The notes under the pieces are model-generated. The model did not search any database, was not told the DNA's origin, and worked only from the letters and a program-made list of their open reading frames with translations. This document shows, piece by piece, positions 7,154 through 15,449 of a DNA stretch of 64,000 nucleotides. The stretch's first letter is position 1. Each line of letters starts with the position of its first letter. The DNA comes from G963665405 sp963665405. Lineage in GTDB: Bacteria > Chloroflexota > Dehalococcoidia > Lucifugimonadales > G963665405. The DNA is taken from the NCBI GenBank assembly GCA_963665405.2, contig OY762261.2:558001-622000 (forward strand), given 5' to 3'. The position numbers and the translations under genes were made by a program.

Positions 7154-7999
7154 ATGCTCAGAGGCTCCAGCAAGACGGTACTCATCACCGGCGCCTCCGC
7201 CGGCATCGGCAGAGCGACGGCCCTGCACCTGGCCCGCAAAGGATACGTCGTCGTCGCGACGAGTCGCCGGAAGAGCCGGCTAGACGACATAGAGCGGGAG
7301 GCGTCGGATGAGGGAGACCGCCTCGTTGGCGTGGAGATGGACATAAACAGCGAGGACGAGGTCGCGCGGGTGATGTCGGGGCTGGCCAACGACGTAGGAC
7401 CCATAGACGTGCTGGTGAACAACGCGGGATTCAACACCTGGGGACCGGTACAGGGTGTGAGCGACGAAGAGTGGAAGCGCCAGTTCGAGACGAACGTGTT
7501 CGCGGTGGTCCGTCTCATCAGGGCCACGCTGCCGGGAATGATCGAGAGGGGAAGCGGCACGATCATCAACATCGGCTCGGTGGCCGGGAGGATCGGGACG
7601 CCGTTCAACGGGGCCTACGCGGCCAGCAAGTTCGCGCTGGAGGGGTTGAGCGAGTCGCTGAGGATAGAGCTCTCGCCGCTCGGCGTCCGGGTCGCGGTCG
7701 TGCAGCCCGGGATCTTCCAGACCGAGCTGTGGGACAACCAGGTGCAGGTTCCGCCGGACAGGCCGGGAGCGCTGCCCTACCGGCGGCTGATGGAGCGCTA
7801 CGACTGGAGGCACAAGCGCTATATCGGGCGCGCCGGGGACCCTATCAGGGTGGCGAAGGCGGTGGAGAAGATCATCCGCTCGAAGCGGCCGGGGTTCCGG
7901 CATCCCGTCGGTCTGGAGGCCAGGCTCGGGATGCTGGGAGCCAGGTTCATCCCGGAGCGGCTGTTTCACGCGCTGGTCAGCCGGGCGACGGTCAGGTAG
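7154..7999 (+). CDS. Short-chain dehydrogenase/reductase (classical SDR)
   Basis: 281 residues. TGASAGIG binds the nucleotide, NNAG stabilises the sheet, and the catalytic Ser (INIGSVAGR), Tyr and Lys (YAASK) are in place. TSRR after the second strand suggests NADP(H) preference, an inference. A C-terminal extension of about 60 residues rich in Arg and Lys follows the PGIFQTELW segment, as in SDR subfamilies acting on lipids or retinol-like substrates. ATG at 7154 has AGGAGG five bases upstream. The substrate is unknown. The 3' end overlaps the convergent recO gene by 8 bases. Confidence 0.88.
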   Translation: MLRGSSKTVLITGASAGIGRATALHLARKGYVVVATSRRKSRLDDIEREASDEGDRLVGVEMDINSEDEVARVMSGLANDVGPIDVLVNNAGFNTWGPVQGVSDEEWKRQFETNVFAVVRLIRATLPGMIERGSGTIINIGSVAGRIGTPFNGAYAASKFALEGLSESLRIELSPLGVRVAVVQPGIFQTELWDNQVQVPPDRPGALPYRRLMERYDWRHKRYIGRAGDPIRVAKAVEKIIRSKRPGFRHPVGLEARLGMLGARFIPERLFHALVSRATVR

Positions 8000-8798
8000 C
8001 AGTCTTCGAAGAGACTCCGCCGGCCACCGGGTCAGTCCGGCTCGGCGCGACCAGGTCCATGAAGTGAGCGCTCTTGAGCTCTCGCTCCAGGACATACCGG
8101 AGGTAGGCTCTCAGGGTGCGTTCCACCTGCCCCAGCGCAACCGACCCGATGCTCAGGGCCTCTGCTCCCGCGAGGTCTTCTCGCTGGAGAAACCTGAGCA
8201 CCTTCATCGCGTCGAGCGGCACCAGCGTCATGGCCCCGGAGGTGGACGCCCTGCAGCTCGGGCACACGGCCCCTCCCGCGGCAGAGCTGAAGAGGTGGTC
8301 GGCCGCCTCCAGGTCTAAGCCGCACTCGACGCACTGGCGGAGCTCCGGCCCGTAGCCGGACAGACCCAGCAGTTTCGTCTCGAAGCTCAGGAGCAGGTTG
8401 ACGGGCCGCTCGGAGCACTGCAGACGGTCGAGGGCGTCGAGAAGCAGGTCGAAGACCTGGCGGTTGGCCAACCGGTCGGGCGAGAACGCGTCGACAAGCT
8501 CCGAGAGGTATATCCCCTTCGACAGCCGCTCCAGATCGTCCTCGAGACCGGAGAAACTCTGAATCACCTCGGCTTCGGAGACTGTGTCCAGGTTGCGTCC
8601 TTCGGCGAGAGAGACGGCCACGTGGCATAGAGGCTCCAGGTGGCCGCCCAGCTTGCTCTTGGGCCGCCGCACGCCCCGGGCGACCGCCCGCACCTTCCCC
8701 AGCTCCCGCGTATAGATCGTCAGAATGCGGTCTGCCTCGGCCAGAGGCGTCTGCCTGAGAACTATGCCTTCGGCTTTGTAGCTTCTGCTTCTGGCCAT
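7992..8798 (-). CDS. recO: DNA repair protein RecO
   Basis: 268 residues. The N-terminal OB fold (YKAEGIVLRQTPLAEADRILTIYTRELGKVRAVARGVRRPKSKL split over two strands) is followed by a helical region and a four-cysteine zinc site (CVECG near residue 155 and CPSCR about 23 residues later). RecO works with RecR and RecF to load RecA on SSB-coated gaps. recR follows 38 bases beyond the upstream side on the same strand, giving a compact recR-recO order in the transcript from dnaX. The last bases overlap the convergent SDR gene. Confidence 0.95.
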   Translation of the reverse strand: MARSRSYKAEGIVLRQTPLAEADRILTIYTRELGKVRAVARGVRRPKSKLGGHLEPLCHVAVSLAEGRNLDTVSEAEVIQSFSGLEDDLERLSKGIYLSELVDAFSPDRLANRQVFDLLLDALDRLQCSERPVNLLLSFETKLLGLSGYGPELRQCVECGLDLEAADHLFSSAAGGAVCPSCRASTSGAMTLVPLDAMKVLRFLQREDLAGAEALSIGSVALGQVERTLRAYLRYVLERELKSAHFMDLVAPSRTDPVAGGVSSKTAT

Positions 8799-8837
8799 CG
8801 AAGAAACCTGCGTGGGGACCGCGAGAGCACCGGCCGT

Positions 8838-9449
8838 CTAGAACTCCTGGCGGCCCTCGATGGCCCGGCCGAGAGTGACGGCGTCTGCGTACTCCAAGTC
8901 CGCGCCGACCGGCAGCCCGCGGGCAGGCCGCGTGAGCCTGACGCCTGAGGGAGAGATAAGCCGGTGGATGTACAGCGCCGTCGCCTCTCCCTCCAGATTG
9001 GGGTTGGTCGCCAGGACGACCTCCTGTACGCCGTCTCTTCTGAGACGTCCCAGGAGCGGTTGGATCTTCAGATCTTCCGGTCCGATCCCGTTCATGGGCG
9101 ATATGACGCCGTGGAGCACATGGTAAAGCCCTCTGTACTTTCCGGTGCGCTCCAGGGCCATCACGTCCAGGGCCTCTTCGACGACGCATATCCGGCTGCG
9201 GTCGCGGCTCAGATCGCCACAGATGGCGCAGGGGTCGGACTCGGTGATGTTGAAGCACTCGGAGCAGAGGACGATCCGGTCCTTGACAGCGAGGATGGCT
9301 TCCGCGAGGGCTCGGGCCTCGTCGGCGGGCATCCGGATCAGGAAGTACGTAAGCCGCGCCGCCGACTTCGGTCCGATGCCCGGCAGCTTGTGGAACTCCT
9401 CGACCAGCCGGGCCACCGGCGCCGCAGCGCGCGCACCGTCAGAGGTCAT
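8838..9449 (-). CDS. recR: Recombination protein RecR
   Basis: 203 residues. Helix-hairpin-helix LPGIGPKSAARL, a zinc site C-x2-C-x9-C-x2-C (CSECFN...CAICG), and a Toprim domain starting ICVVEEALDVMALE, with GVISPMNGIGPEDL and ATNPNLEGEATALY. All family hallmarks are present and length is normal. It acts with RecO in gap repair. It lies in the run dnaX-ybaB-recR-recO, the common bacterial arrangement. Confidence 0.97.
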   Translation of the reverse strand: MTSDGARAAAPVARLVEEFHKLPGIGPKSAARLTYFLIRMPADEARALAEAILAVKDRIVLCSECFNITESDPCAICGDLSRDRSRICVVEEALDVMALERTGKYRGLYHVLHGVISPMNGIGPEDLKIQPLLGRLRRDGVQEVVLATNPNLEGEATALYIHRLISPSGVRLTRPARGLPVGADLEYADAVTLGRAIEGRQEF

Positions 9450-9503
9450 TGGCGCTTTCGACTCGCTGGTCCGTCTAGCAAAATACGCATGGCGGAATCC
9501 CCC

Positions 9504-9812
9504 CTAGGTCAGGCCCGGGATGTTCATGCCGCCGGTCAGGGAGCTCATGCGGGTGGAGGCCATGTCTTGCGCCTTCTGCAGGGCCTCGTTGACCGCGGCC
9601 TGGACAAGGTCTTCCAGCATGCCGACATCGTCTGGAGAAACCGCCTCCGGATCGATGGTCAGCGATTCGATTCTCATCTTGCCGGACACGGTGGCCTTCA
9701 CCACCCCGCCCCCCGCGGTGGCCTCGACAGTGGCGGTCTCAAGCTCCTCCTGCATCTTCATCATCTGCTTTTGGAGCTGCTGCGCCTGCTGCATCATCTT
9801 CCTGCTTACCAA
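9504..9812 (-). CDS. ybaB: YbaB/EbfC nucleoid-associated protein
   Basis: 102 residues: a long N-terminal amphipathic helix rich in Met, Gln and Glu, then GGGVVKATVSGKMRIESLTIDPEAV and a helical end, matching the YbaB fold that binds DNA as a dimer. The TTG at 9812 has GGAGG at 6-7 bases, supporting this start. The gene overlaps the 3' end of dnaX by 74 bases, longer than usual for this pair; an internal ATG pair at 9797 would shorten the overlap only slightly. recR follows. Confidence 0.93.
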   Translation of the reverse strand: MVSRKMMQQAQQLQKQMMKMQEELETATVEATAGGGVVKATVSGKMRIESLTIDPEAVSPDDVGMLEDLVQAAVNEALQKAQDMASTRMSSLTGGMNIPGLT

Positions 9813-11478
9813 GGTCGTCCTCCTTCTCGCTCAGCACCCTGGCTCCCATGCCGATGGCGGCACGTACCAGGTGGCTGGTCTGGACGGCGCTCCGCTTCGG
9901 TGCGCCTCCGTCGGCGCCGGCCAGCGCCGTCTCTATATCATAAGTCCCGCCCATCGATTTGGCGAAGGCGTCTTTGATGATCTTTCGACTTTCGGGATCG
10001 TCCAGCTCCTCCTGCATCCGCTCCATGTGAGACCGATGAGCGAACCGTATGGTTATGACTCCGTCGTCGATGTGCCGGCCGCTGCTGCTGCGCAGCAGCG
10101 CGCTGAGGTTGTACTTCTTACCCTTGCGGTTGAGCGCTCTGATGATCGAGGCCCACTGGCTGTCGAGCGCCGCCGCCGGCCCCGGACCCACCGTCACCGG
10201 ACCGGCGGCCGGGGCCGGGGCGGGTCGAGGCTCGGACGGCGGCGGCGACGGCCGAACAGAGCTTCTTGAGGGTTCGGACGGCGGCCTGGACGGTTGAGGG
10301 GAGATTCCTGAGGACTCCGGCCGCTGGCTTCTCGGGGAGGCGGGCGGGCGCGCTTGAGGCGCCGGCCTAGGGGGCTCCGGCTGCGGTTCCCGCCGAGCCT
10401 CACGGACCTCGCTCGCGCTCGATTCGACCATCGCCAGCTCGAGAGGCAGGACCGATGAGCTGTCTCTCCGCAGATCGATTGCCGCGAAGGCCTTGAGGGC
10501 CCGGACCAGATGGTCCATCGAGGTGCCCTCGGCGAGAGTCCTCAGCTTATCGACGGTGTCGTCGGTCAGCCCCAGGGATACCTCCGCCCCGGACTTCGTC
10601 AGCAGCATCCCCCGCAGGTGGTCCACCGCTCCCCGATGAAGCTGGCGGATGTCGCTTCCCTGATCTGCGACCGAGTTAATCACCTCCAGCCCCCTGGCCA
10701 CGTCGCGGCTCACGATGTGGCCGGCCAGCTCCAGGGCCGACTCGCTGTCTCCGAGGTCCATCAGGTCCCGCACCCGCTCCTCGCTGACCGGGGAGCCATA
10801 AGAGACGATGGTCTGCTCGAGCATGTTCACAGCGTCTCGCAGGCTGCCGCCGGCTGCCCGAGAGATCAGTGTCAGGGCGGACGGTTCGGCCTCGACGTCC
10901 TCGGCTCGGCAGATGTCCGCCAGCCGCTCGACCATGCCCTCCACCGGGATGCGGCGGAAGTCGAAGCGCTGGCACCTGGATATGATCGTCAGGGGCAGCT
11001 TGTGGACCTCGGTGGTGGCGAGGACGAAGATTGCGTGTGCGGGCGGCTCCTCCAGCGTCTTCAGCAGAGCGTTGAAGGCGGGCTCGGTGAGCATGTGTAC
11101 TTCGTCGATTATGTAGACCTTGTAGCGGGCCTCGCTGGGAACGTAGTTGATCTTGTCCCTGAGGTTCCTGATGTCGTCGATGCCTCTGTTGCTGGCGGCA
11201 TCGATCTCGATCAGGTCGAGGGCTCGGCCCTCGTCGATGGACTTGCAGATGCTGCACTCGTTGTCGGGCTCCCCGTCCTGAGGCGACAGGCAGCTGACTG
11301 CTTTCGCGAGAATCCGCGCCGTGCTCGTCTTTCCAGTTCCGCGAGGTCCGCAGAACAGATAGGCGTGGGCGACGCGCTGCAGACTGACGGCCCGGCGTAG
11401 CGTCTTGGTGACCGGCTCCTGGCCAACCACCTCGTCGAGGCGGCGGGGCCTCCACTTCCTGTACAGAACCTCGCTCAT
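9739..11478 (-). CDS. dnaX: DNA polymerase III subunit gamma/tau
   Basis: 579 residues. The AAA+ clamp-loader module shows Walker A GPRGTGKTSTARI, the zinc-binding loop CLSPQDGEPDNECSIC, Walker B IIDEVHML and the sensor ISRCQRF. Domain III ends near residue 350. A Pro/Ser/Arg-rich linker of about 80 residues leads to a C-terminal domain (WASIIRALNRKGKKYNLSALL) like tau domain V, which binds the polymerase, and an acidic tail. No frameshift slippery site was sought in detail. Its start overlaps ybeY by 4 bases and its end overlaps ybaB by 74. Confidence 0.96.
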   Translation of the reverse strand: MSEVLYRKWRPRRLDEVVGQEPVTKTLRRAVSLQRVAHAYLFCGPRGTGKTSTARILAKAVSCLSPQDGEPDNECSICKSIDEGRALDLIEIDAASNRGIDDIRNLRDKINYVPSEARYKVYIIDEVHMLTEPAFNALLKTLEEPPAHAIFVLATTEVHKLPLTIISRCQRFDFRRIPVEGMVERLADICRAEDVEAEPSALTLISRAAGGSLRDAVNMLEQTIVSYGSPVSEERVRDLMDLGDSESALELAGHIVSRDVARGLEVINSVADQGSDIRQLHRGAVDHLRGMLLTKSGAEVSLGLTDDTVDKLRTLAEGTSMDHLVRALKAFAAIDLRRDSSSVLPLELAMVESSASEVREARREPQPEPPRPAPQARPPASPRSQRPESSGISPQPSRPPSEPSRSSVRPSPPPSEPRPAPAPAAGPVTVGPGPAAALDSQWASIIRALNRKGKKYNLSALLRSSSGRHIDDGVITIRFAHRSHMERMQEELDDPESRKIIKDAFAKSMGGTYDIETALAGADGGAPKRSAVQTSHLVRAAIGMGARVLSEKEDDLGKQEDDAAGAAAPKADDEDAGGA

Positions 11479-11996
11479 CCGACGACGCGGGCGAGGGCCT
11501 CGGCCTCCGCCGCCTTCATCGCCCTCGCCTCGCCGGCCTCCACATGGTCGTGGCCCAGGAGGTGCAGGATGCCATGGACGAGGAGGATCGTCAGCTCCCT
11601 GTCGAGGTCGTGACCGGCCGCCTCGGCCTGGCGCAGCGCCTGGGGGTAGGAGATCACCACCTCGCCCAGGCCGGCCTCGCCGCCCGGCGGCAGGACGAAC
11701 TCGAAGCCGCCGGTTCCTCGGGACTCCGCGTCGTCCTCTCCGTAGTATTGCCCCTGGTGGCTGGGCGAGAAGGCCAGGACGTCGGTGGTCTCGTCCAGTC
11801 CGCGATGGCGCCGATTGAGATCTTGCAAGGTGTCGTCGTCCGCCACTACCAGGCTCAGTCTCGCGGCCGGGCCCGCCCCCTGCGATTCGAGGGTGCTGCG
11901 GGCAACCCGATCCAGGGACCTTGCCGACACGAGCCCCGCGAACTCCTCGAACACCTGGGTGTCCACCATTGTTTGGGCCGTCATACAGCCGTTCAT
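11475..11996 (-). CDS. ybeY: Endoribonuclease YbeY (rRNA maturation)
   Basis: 173 residues. The metal site HGILHLLGHDH (H-x3-H-x5-H) is intact, preceded by the ETTDVLAFS segment and GEVVISYPQALRQA. YbeY processes the 3' end of 16S rRNA and takes part in ribosome quality control. An insertion of about 15 acidic residues lies between the DVLAFS strand and the GEVVIS strand. It is coupled to dnaX by a 4-base overlap and is first in the ybeY-dnaX-ybaB-recR-recO run. Confidence 0.95.
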   Translation of the reverse strand: MNGCMTAQTMVDTQVFEEFAGLVSARSLDRVARSTLESQGAGPAARLSLVVADDDTLQDLNRRHRGLDETTDVLAFSPSHQGQYYGEDDAESRGTGGFEFVLPPGGEAGLGEVVISYPQALRQAEAAGHDLDRELTILLVHGILHLLGHDHVEAGEARAMKAAEAEALARVVG

Positions 11997-12034
11997 CCTT
12001 TTCTCGCCAGCCTGAAGAGTGAGTGTATTATAGC

Positions 12035-12380
12035 TGATATCTGAGGGAAACCCTCATCCTTCCGCGGAAGGGCCCAGGGCCTTTTCATTCTCCCACTATT
12101 CCCCGTAGCTCCCCCGTTGGGGTGCCCTCTTAATCCCGCCCACCCGCCCAATGGATTGGGGCACCCCAAACCCCGCAAAGAGGGCTCTGCCCCCTTCGGA
12201 ACGCCTGGCCGGCGTGGAACCACGGGCTGGATGGCCAGCTGTCGGACTTTGAAAAGGCCCTTTCCCCTTGGTCTCCTTCCTGGCCAGGAAGGGGGAGAAA
12301 CGATATCTGAGGGAAGCCCCCGGACTCCCGGCAATCCCGACCTGTCGGGATCCGCCCACCCCTGTTTATCATCATCGTGC
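12035..12380. repeat. Interspersed palindromic repeats, partial copy and copy 3
   Basis: 12035-12065 carries only the TCTGAGGGAAACCCTCA arm and then unrelated inverted repeats (CTTCCGCGGAAG). 12235-12380 is a full-length variant with the CCTTCCTGGCCAGGAAGG palindrome and the TCTGAGGGAAGCC part, but the last hairpin is replaced by AATCCCGACCTGTCGGGATT. No gene is seen between ybeY and the lipoprotein gene. Confidence 0.75.
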
Positions 12381-12416
12381 TAAGGTTGAAGTAGGCCGAT
12401 ACAGGAGTGTCAGAAG

Positions 12417-13046
12417 GTGCGTTTCCTCAACCGCCCATCCGGGCAGCCAGCCCCCCGCAGAACGCCCGGACGTCTCCGCAACCTCGGGCTGCTCTTGCCG
12501 GCGGCAGCGGCGATGGCGCTGTTCCTGTTGGCCTGCTCGACCGAAGAGGTCGTGACTCCCGAGACCGTTCCGATGGAAGTGTCGTCCCTGGAGGTGACCA
12601 GCCCGGCCTTCGCCGAGGGGACCGAGATCCCGGAGAGGTTCACCTGCGACGGAGAGGATGCGTCCCCACCCCTTCGATGGAGTGGCGCACCCGATGGGAC
12701 CCGTGGCTATGCCCTGATCGTCGACGATGCGGACGCTCCGGGCGGGGCCTTCGTCCACTGGGTCGTCTACAACATCTCTTCGAACGCCACCGGACTCGCA
12801 GCGGGAATCCCTTCAGCGGAGAGTGCCGCCGCCGGAGGCCGCCAGGGCGTCAACGGGTTCGGCAGGGCCGGATACGGAGGACCATGCCCTCCGAGTGGAG
12901 GGCCGCACCGCTACTTCTTCAGGCTCTTCGCCCTCGACGGCCAGCTCGACCTCCAGGCCGGAGCCACCAGGAGCGATCTGCTGCGGGCGATGAACGGACA
13001 TGTCGTGGGCCAGGGGAGCCTGACGGGCACCTACCAGAGGCGGTAG
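12417..13046 (+). CDS. YbhB/YbcL-family (PEBP-like) lipoprotein
   Basis: 209 residues. A basic N-terminus, a hydrophobic stretch (LLLPAAAAMALFLLAC) and Cys within a lipobox predict a lipoprotein exported and anchored outside the membrane. The mature part is a phosphatidylethanolamine-binding-protein fold: VTSPAFAEGTEIPERFTCDGEDASPPL, the DPDAP-like DDADAPGG, FVHWVVYNI and GPCPPSGGPHRYFFRLFAL, all typical of bacterial YbhB/YbcL. Their natural ligand is unknown. The start is a GTG without a strong ribosome binding site. It stands alone, convergent with hflC. Confidence 0.88.
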   Translation: MRFLNRPSGQPAPRRTPGRLRNLGLLLPAAAAMALFLLACSTEEVVTPETVPMEVSSLEVTSPAFAEGTEIPERFTCDGEDASPPLRWSGAPDGTRGYALIVDDADAPGGAFVHWVVYNISSNATGLAAGIPSAESAAAGGRQGVNGFGRAGYGGPCPPSGGPHRYFFRLFALDGQLDLQAGATRSDLLRAMNGHVVGQGSLTGTYQRR

Positions 13047-13077
13047 GGGCGATTACGGAGGACCCAGGTGGAGGTGG

Positions 13078-13974
13078 CTAGGGGCTGGACTCCCCGTCTT
13101 GCGATGCCGGGGTAGCCTCGCCAGGGGACTGCAGGAACTGGAACAGCTCGCTGTCGGCCGGGAGAACCATCGTGGTGTTGGTGGTCAGGAACGTCTTGTA
13201 GGACTCCAGGGTACGCTGGAAGGCATAGAACTCGGGGTCCTGCTGGAGGGCCTCCGCGAAGATGCTGATGGCCTCGGCCTCACCATCGCCTCGCACCAGG
13301 TTGGCGTCCCGCTCGGCCTCGGCCCGGATGATGGTCGCCTCTCTGTCGGCGCCCGCTCTTATCTCGAGATCCTGCTTGGCTCCGTCGGCTCGCTCGGCAT
13401 CGGCGATACGCTTACGTTCCGCCTTCATCCTCTCGTAGACGCTGGTCGCGATCTCGACGGGGAAGTCCGCGCGCTTGATCCGGACGTCCAGTATCGTCAC
13501 GCCAAACGGGGTCAGCTCTGGCGCCAGGGCGTCTCTCACCTCGTTCATGATCGCCTCGCGGCGGATCTTGATTATCTCTTCCTGCTCGTCGTTGGCGATC
13601 TCCTCGCGCAGGTTCGACCCGATCAGATCCACGACCCGGGTATTCGCCTGAGCCTGAGTCCTGAGCGTCCGGAAGAACGCCAGCGGGTCCTCGATCCGGC
13701 CGATCGCGTAGGCGTCGATCACCAGCCTCTTCTTGTCGGACGTCAGCAACGCGTCCGGAGGCGCATCGAACAGCGTCCTCCGCGCGTCGAAGTAGTTCAC
13801 TGAATCGACAAAGGGAGTCTTAACGTACAACCCCGGCTTTGTGATTTCGCTCCTGACCTCGCCAAAACGGGTGACGACCGCCAGCTGGGTCTCGTCGACC
13901 ACGAAGAAGAGCTGGGGACCCAGGATGCCGGTGACGACAACGAGAACAATCAAGACGGCTGCGAATATTTTCAT
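13078..13974 (-). CDS. hflC: HflC-type SPFH membrane protein
   Basis: 298 residues. One N-terminal membrane segment (AAVLIVLVVVTGILG) is followed by a band-7/SPFH domain (VDETQLAVVTRFGEV, GLYVKTPFVDSVNYFDARR) and a long coiled coil rich in Ala, Glu and Arg. FAEALQQDPEFYAFQRTLESYK is the HflC signature. HflK and HflC form a large cage around the FtsH protease and modulate its activity. It follows hflK by 8 bases in the same operon. Confidence 0.95.
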   Translation of the reverse strand: MKIFAAVLIVLVVVTGILGPQLFFVVDETQLAVVTRFGEVRSEITKPGLYVKTPFVDSVNYFDARRTLFDAPPDALLTSDKKRLVIDAYAIGRIEDPLAFFRTLRTQAQANTRVVDLIGSNLREEIANDEQEEIIKIRREAIMNEVRDALAPELTPFGVTILDVRIKRADFPVEIATSVYERMKAERKRIADAERADGAKQDLEIRAGADREATIIRAEAERDANLVRGDGEAEAISIFAEALQQDPEFYAFQRTLESYKTFLTTNTTMVLPADSELFQFLQSPGEATPASQDGESSP

Positions 13975-13982
13975 CGGCTCGG

Positions 13983-15014
13983 CTACCTCTGCCCGGTGTC
14001 CTGCGGCTGGGGCACAGGCGCCGAGCTATCGGTCAGCGGCAGGAACTGGAGAAGACCTCCGCCGGTCTCCGAGTCGACGATGAACTTGGTGATACCTGGG
14101 AGGATCTCCTCCATGGCCTCCAAGTAGAGCCGCTGCCTGGTGACCTCTGGGGCCTTGCTGTACTCCTCGAGCACCTTTAGGAACCGCTCCGACTCACCGG
14201 TCGCCTTGGCGATTCGCTCCGCCTTGAAGGCATCGGCCTCCTGCTCCACCCTCAGAGCGTCGCCTTCGGCTCGAGGGACGATGTCGGCCTTGTAGGCCTG
14301 GGCCAGGTTGACGATGCGCTCCTTGTCCTCCCTCGCTCGAACCACGTCGTCAAACGCGTCCTGAACCTGGGACGGGGGCCGGACGTTCTGGAGCTTGACC
14401 TGCGTGACTCTAATTCCCGTCTGGTAGAGATCCAGCAGCTTCTGCAACAGCAGCTTCGTTTCATCCTGCACGGCCTCTTTTTCGGTGGTGAGGACGTCAT
14501 CGATGTCTCGGAGGCCGACCACCTGACGCAGCGCGGTCTCCGCTGCGCTCTTCAGGACTACCCCCTCCGGATCCCTGATCCGGAACAGGAACTGCTCGAG
14601 GTCCTTGATGTTGTACTGGACCAGCATCTGGGCGTCTACGATGTTGGTGTCGCCCGTGATCATGAGGGACTCGGCTAGAACGGGAGTGCCGCCCCTGAAG
14701 CCCAGCTCCAGACGGCGTATCTCCTCGACCGACACCACGTTCTTGGTCCCGATCGGCGCGGGCCAGAACCAGTGCAGGCCGGGCTCCACAATATCGCCGG
14801 TGAAGATTCCCAGCCTGCGCATGGCTGCCCGCTCTCCCTGCTGCACGGAGTAGATGCCGGTGGCCATCCAGATAACGAACGAGAGCGCGAAGATGCCGAC
14901 GAGGGCGTAGAGGAAGCCCCCACCACCGCCACCCAGACGAAACTTCCTGAAAAAACCGCGTAGCTTCTCCAGAAGCTCGTCTAGATTCAGCTCGGGTTCT
15001 TCTTGTCTGTACAT
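13983..15014 (-). CDS. hflK: HflK-type SPFH membrane protein
   Basis: 343 residues. A Gly-rich cytoplasmic N-terminus, a single membrane segment (LVGIFALSFVIWMATGIYSV) and the SPFH domain (VQQGERAAMRRLGIF, GLHWFWPAPIG) lead to a coiled coil and APEVTRQRLYLEAMEEILPG, characteristic of HflK. It is the partner of the following HflC. FtsH itself is not in the window. ATG at 15014; promoter not clear, and a palindromic repeat lies upstream. Confidence 0.95.
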   Translation of the reverse strand: MYRQEEPELNLDELLEKLRGFFRKFRLGGGGGGFLYALVGIFALSFVIWMATGIYSVQQGERAAMRRLGIFTGDIVEPGLHWFWPAPIGTKNVVSVEEIRRLELGFRGGTPVLAESLMITGDTNIVDAQMLVQYNIKDLEQFLFRIRDPEGVVLKSAAETALRQVVGLRDIDDVLTTEKEAVQDETKLLLQKLLDLYQTGIRVTQVKLQNVRPPSQVQDAFDDVVRAREDKERIVNLAQAYKADIVPRAEGDALRVEQEADAFKAERIAKATGESERFLKVLEEYSKAPEVTRQRLYLEAMEEILPGITKFIVDSETGGGLLQFLPLTDSSAPVPQPQDTGQR

Positions 15015-15086
15015 CGACTCTTCAGGGTGTATTTGCGCGTTCCGCCCAACATATTACCACAACGGCGCGGCGACAGACCCGGAGGT

Positions 15087-15229
15087 ATGCTGGAAAGCCC
15101 TTTCGATCATCCCCCCGGCCTCCTTCGTGGCCAGGCAGGGGGAGAAATCATATCTGAGGGAAACCCTCAGACTCCCGACAGAGGGACTCCGCCCCTCTGC
15201 ACACCCCATCTTTCATCATCCTGCTAACT
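15087..15229. repeat. Interspersed palindromic repeat, copy 4
   Basis: Same orientation as copies 1-3, with point changes in the central palindrome (CCTTCGTGGCCAGGCAGG). It keeps TCTGAGGGAAACCCTCAGA and the AGGGACTCCGCCCCT hairpin, and ends with the family CATCATCCTGCT. It lies between hflK and the serine recombinase. Confidence 0.8.
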
Positions 15230-15240
15230 GTCCCCTTGAT

Positions 15241-15449
15241 TCACCGAACAAGTCCGATGCCGGTGGGGCGAGCCCCACCCGTGGTGCTTTGGCCCACCCG
15301 CCCGCCCCGGATGGGTGTACACAATACAGCATCTTCCCCCACCTTGTCCGCAGGGATAATGGTGCGGATCGTCACCCTCTCTCTGTCACAGATGACATCC
15401 TCTACCAGGAGCCTCATCAGCTCCTGCCTCTCACCGAACGTCAGGTTGT
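15241..15449 (-). pseudogene. Frameshifted C-terminal end of the serine recombinase
   Basis: In the next frame, starting just at the recombinase stop codon, the minus strand encodes DNLTFGERQELMRLLVEDV and a DRERVTIRTIIPAD strand, the usual end of large serine recombinases, to a TGA at 15241. Restoring one G after GGCCTG near 15450 would join the two frames into a protein of about 545 residues. The shift is either a real inactivating deletion or a sequencing error. Confidence 0.7.

Noticed and set aside
6546..7283. A 245-codon Arg-rich frame on the plus strand
   Set aside because: Antisense to the TIGR00725-type gene and composed mostly of Arg, Pro and Ser; no start signals.
8032..9258. A 408-codon open frame on the minus strand across recO and recR
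   Set aside because: It is Arg/Pro/Gly-rich, has no family pattern, and overlaps two clear repair genes in another frame; GC-rich shadow frame.
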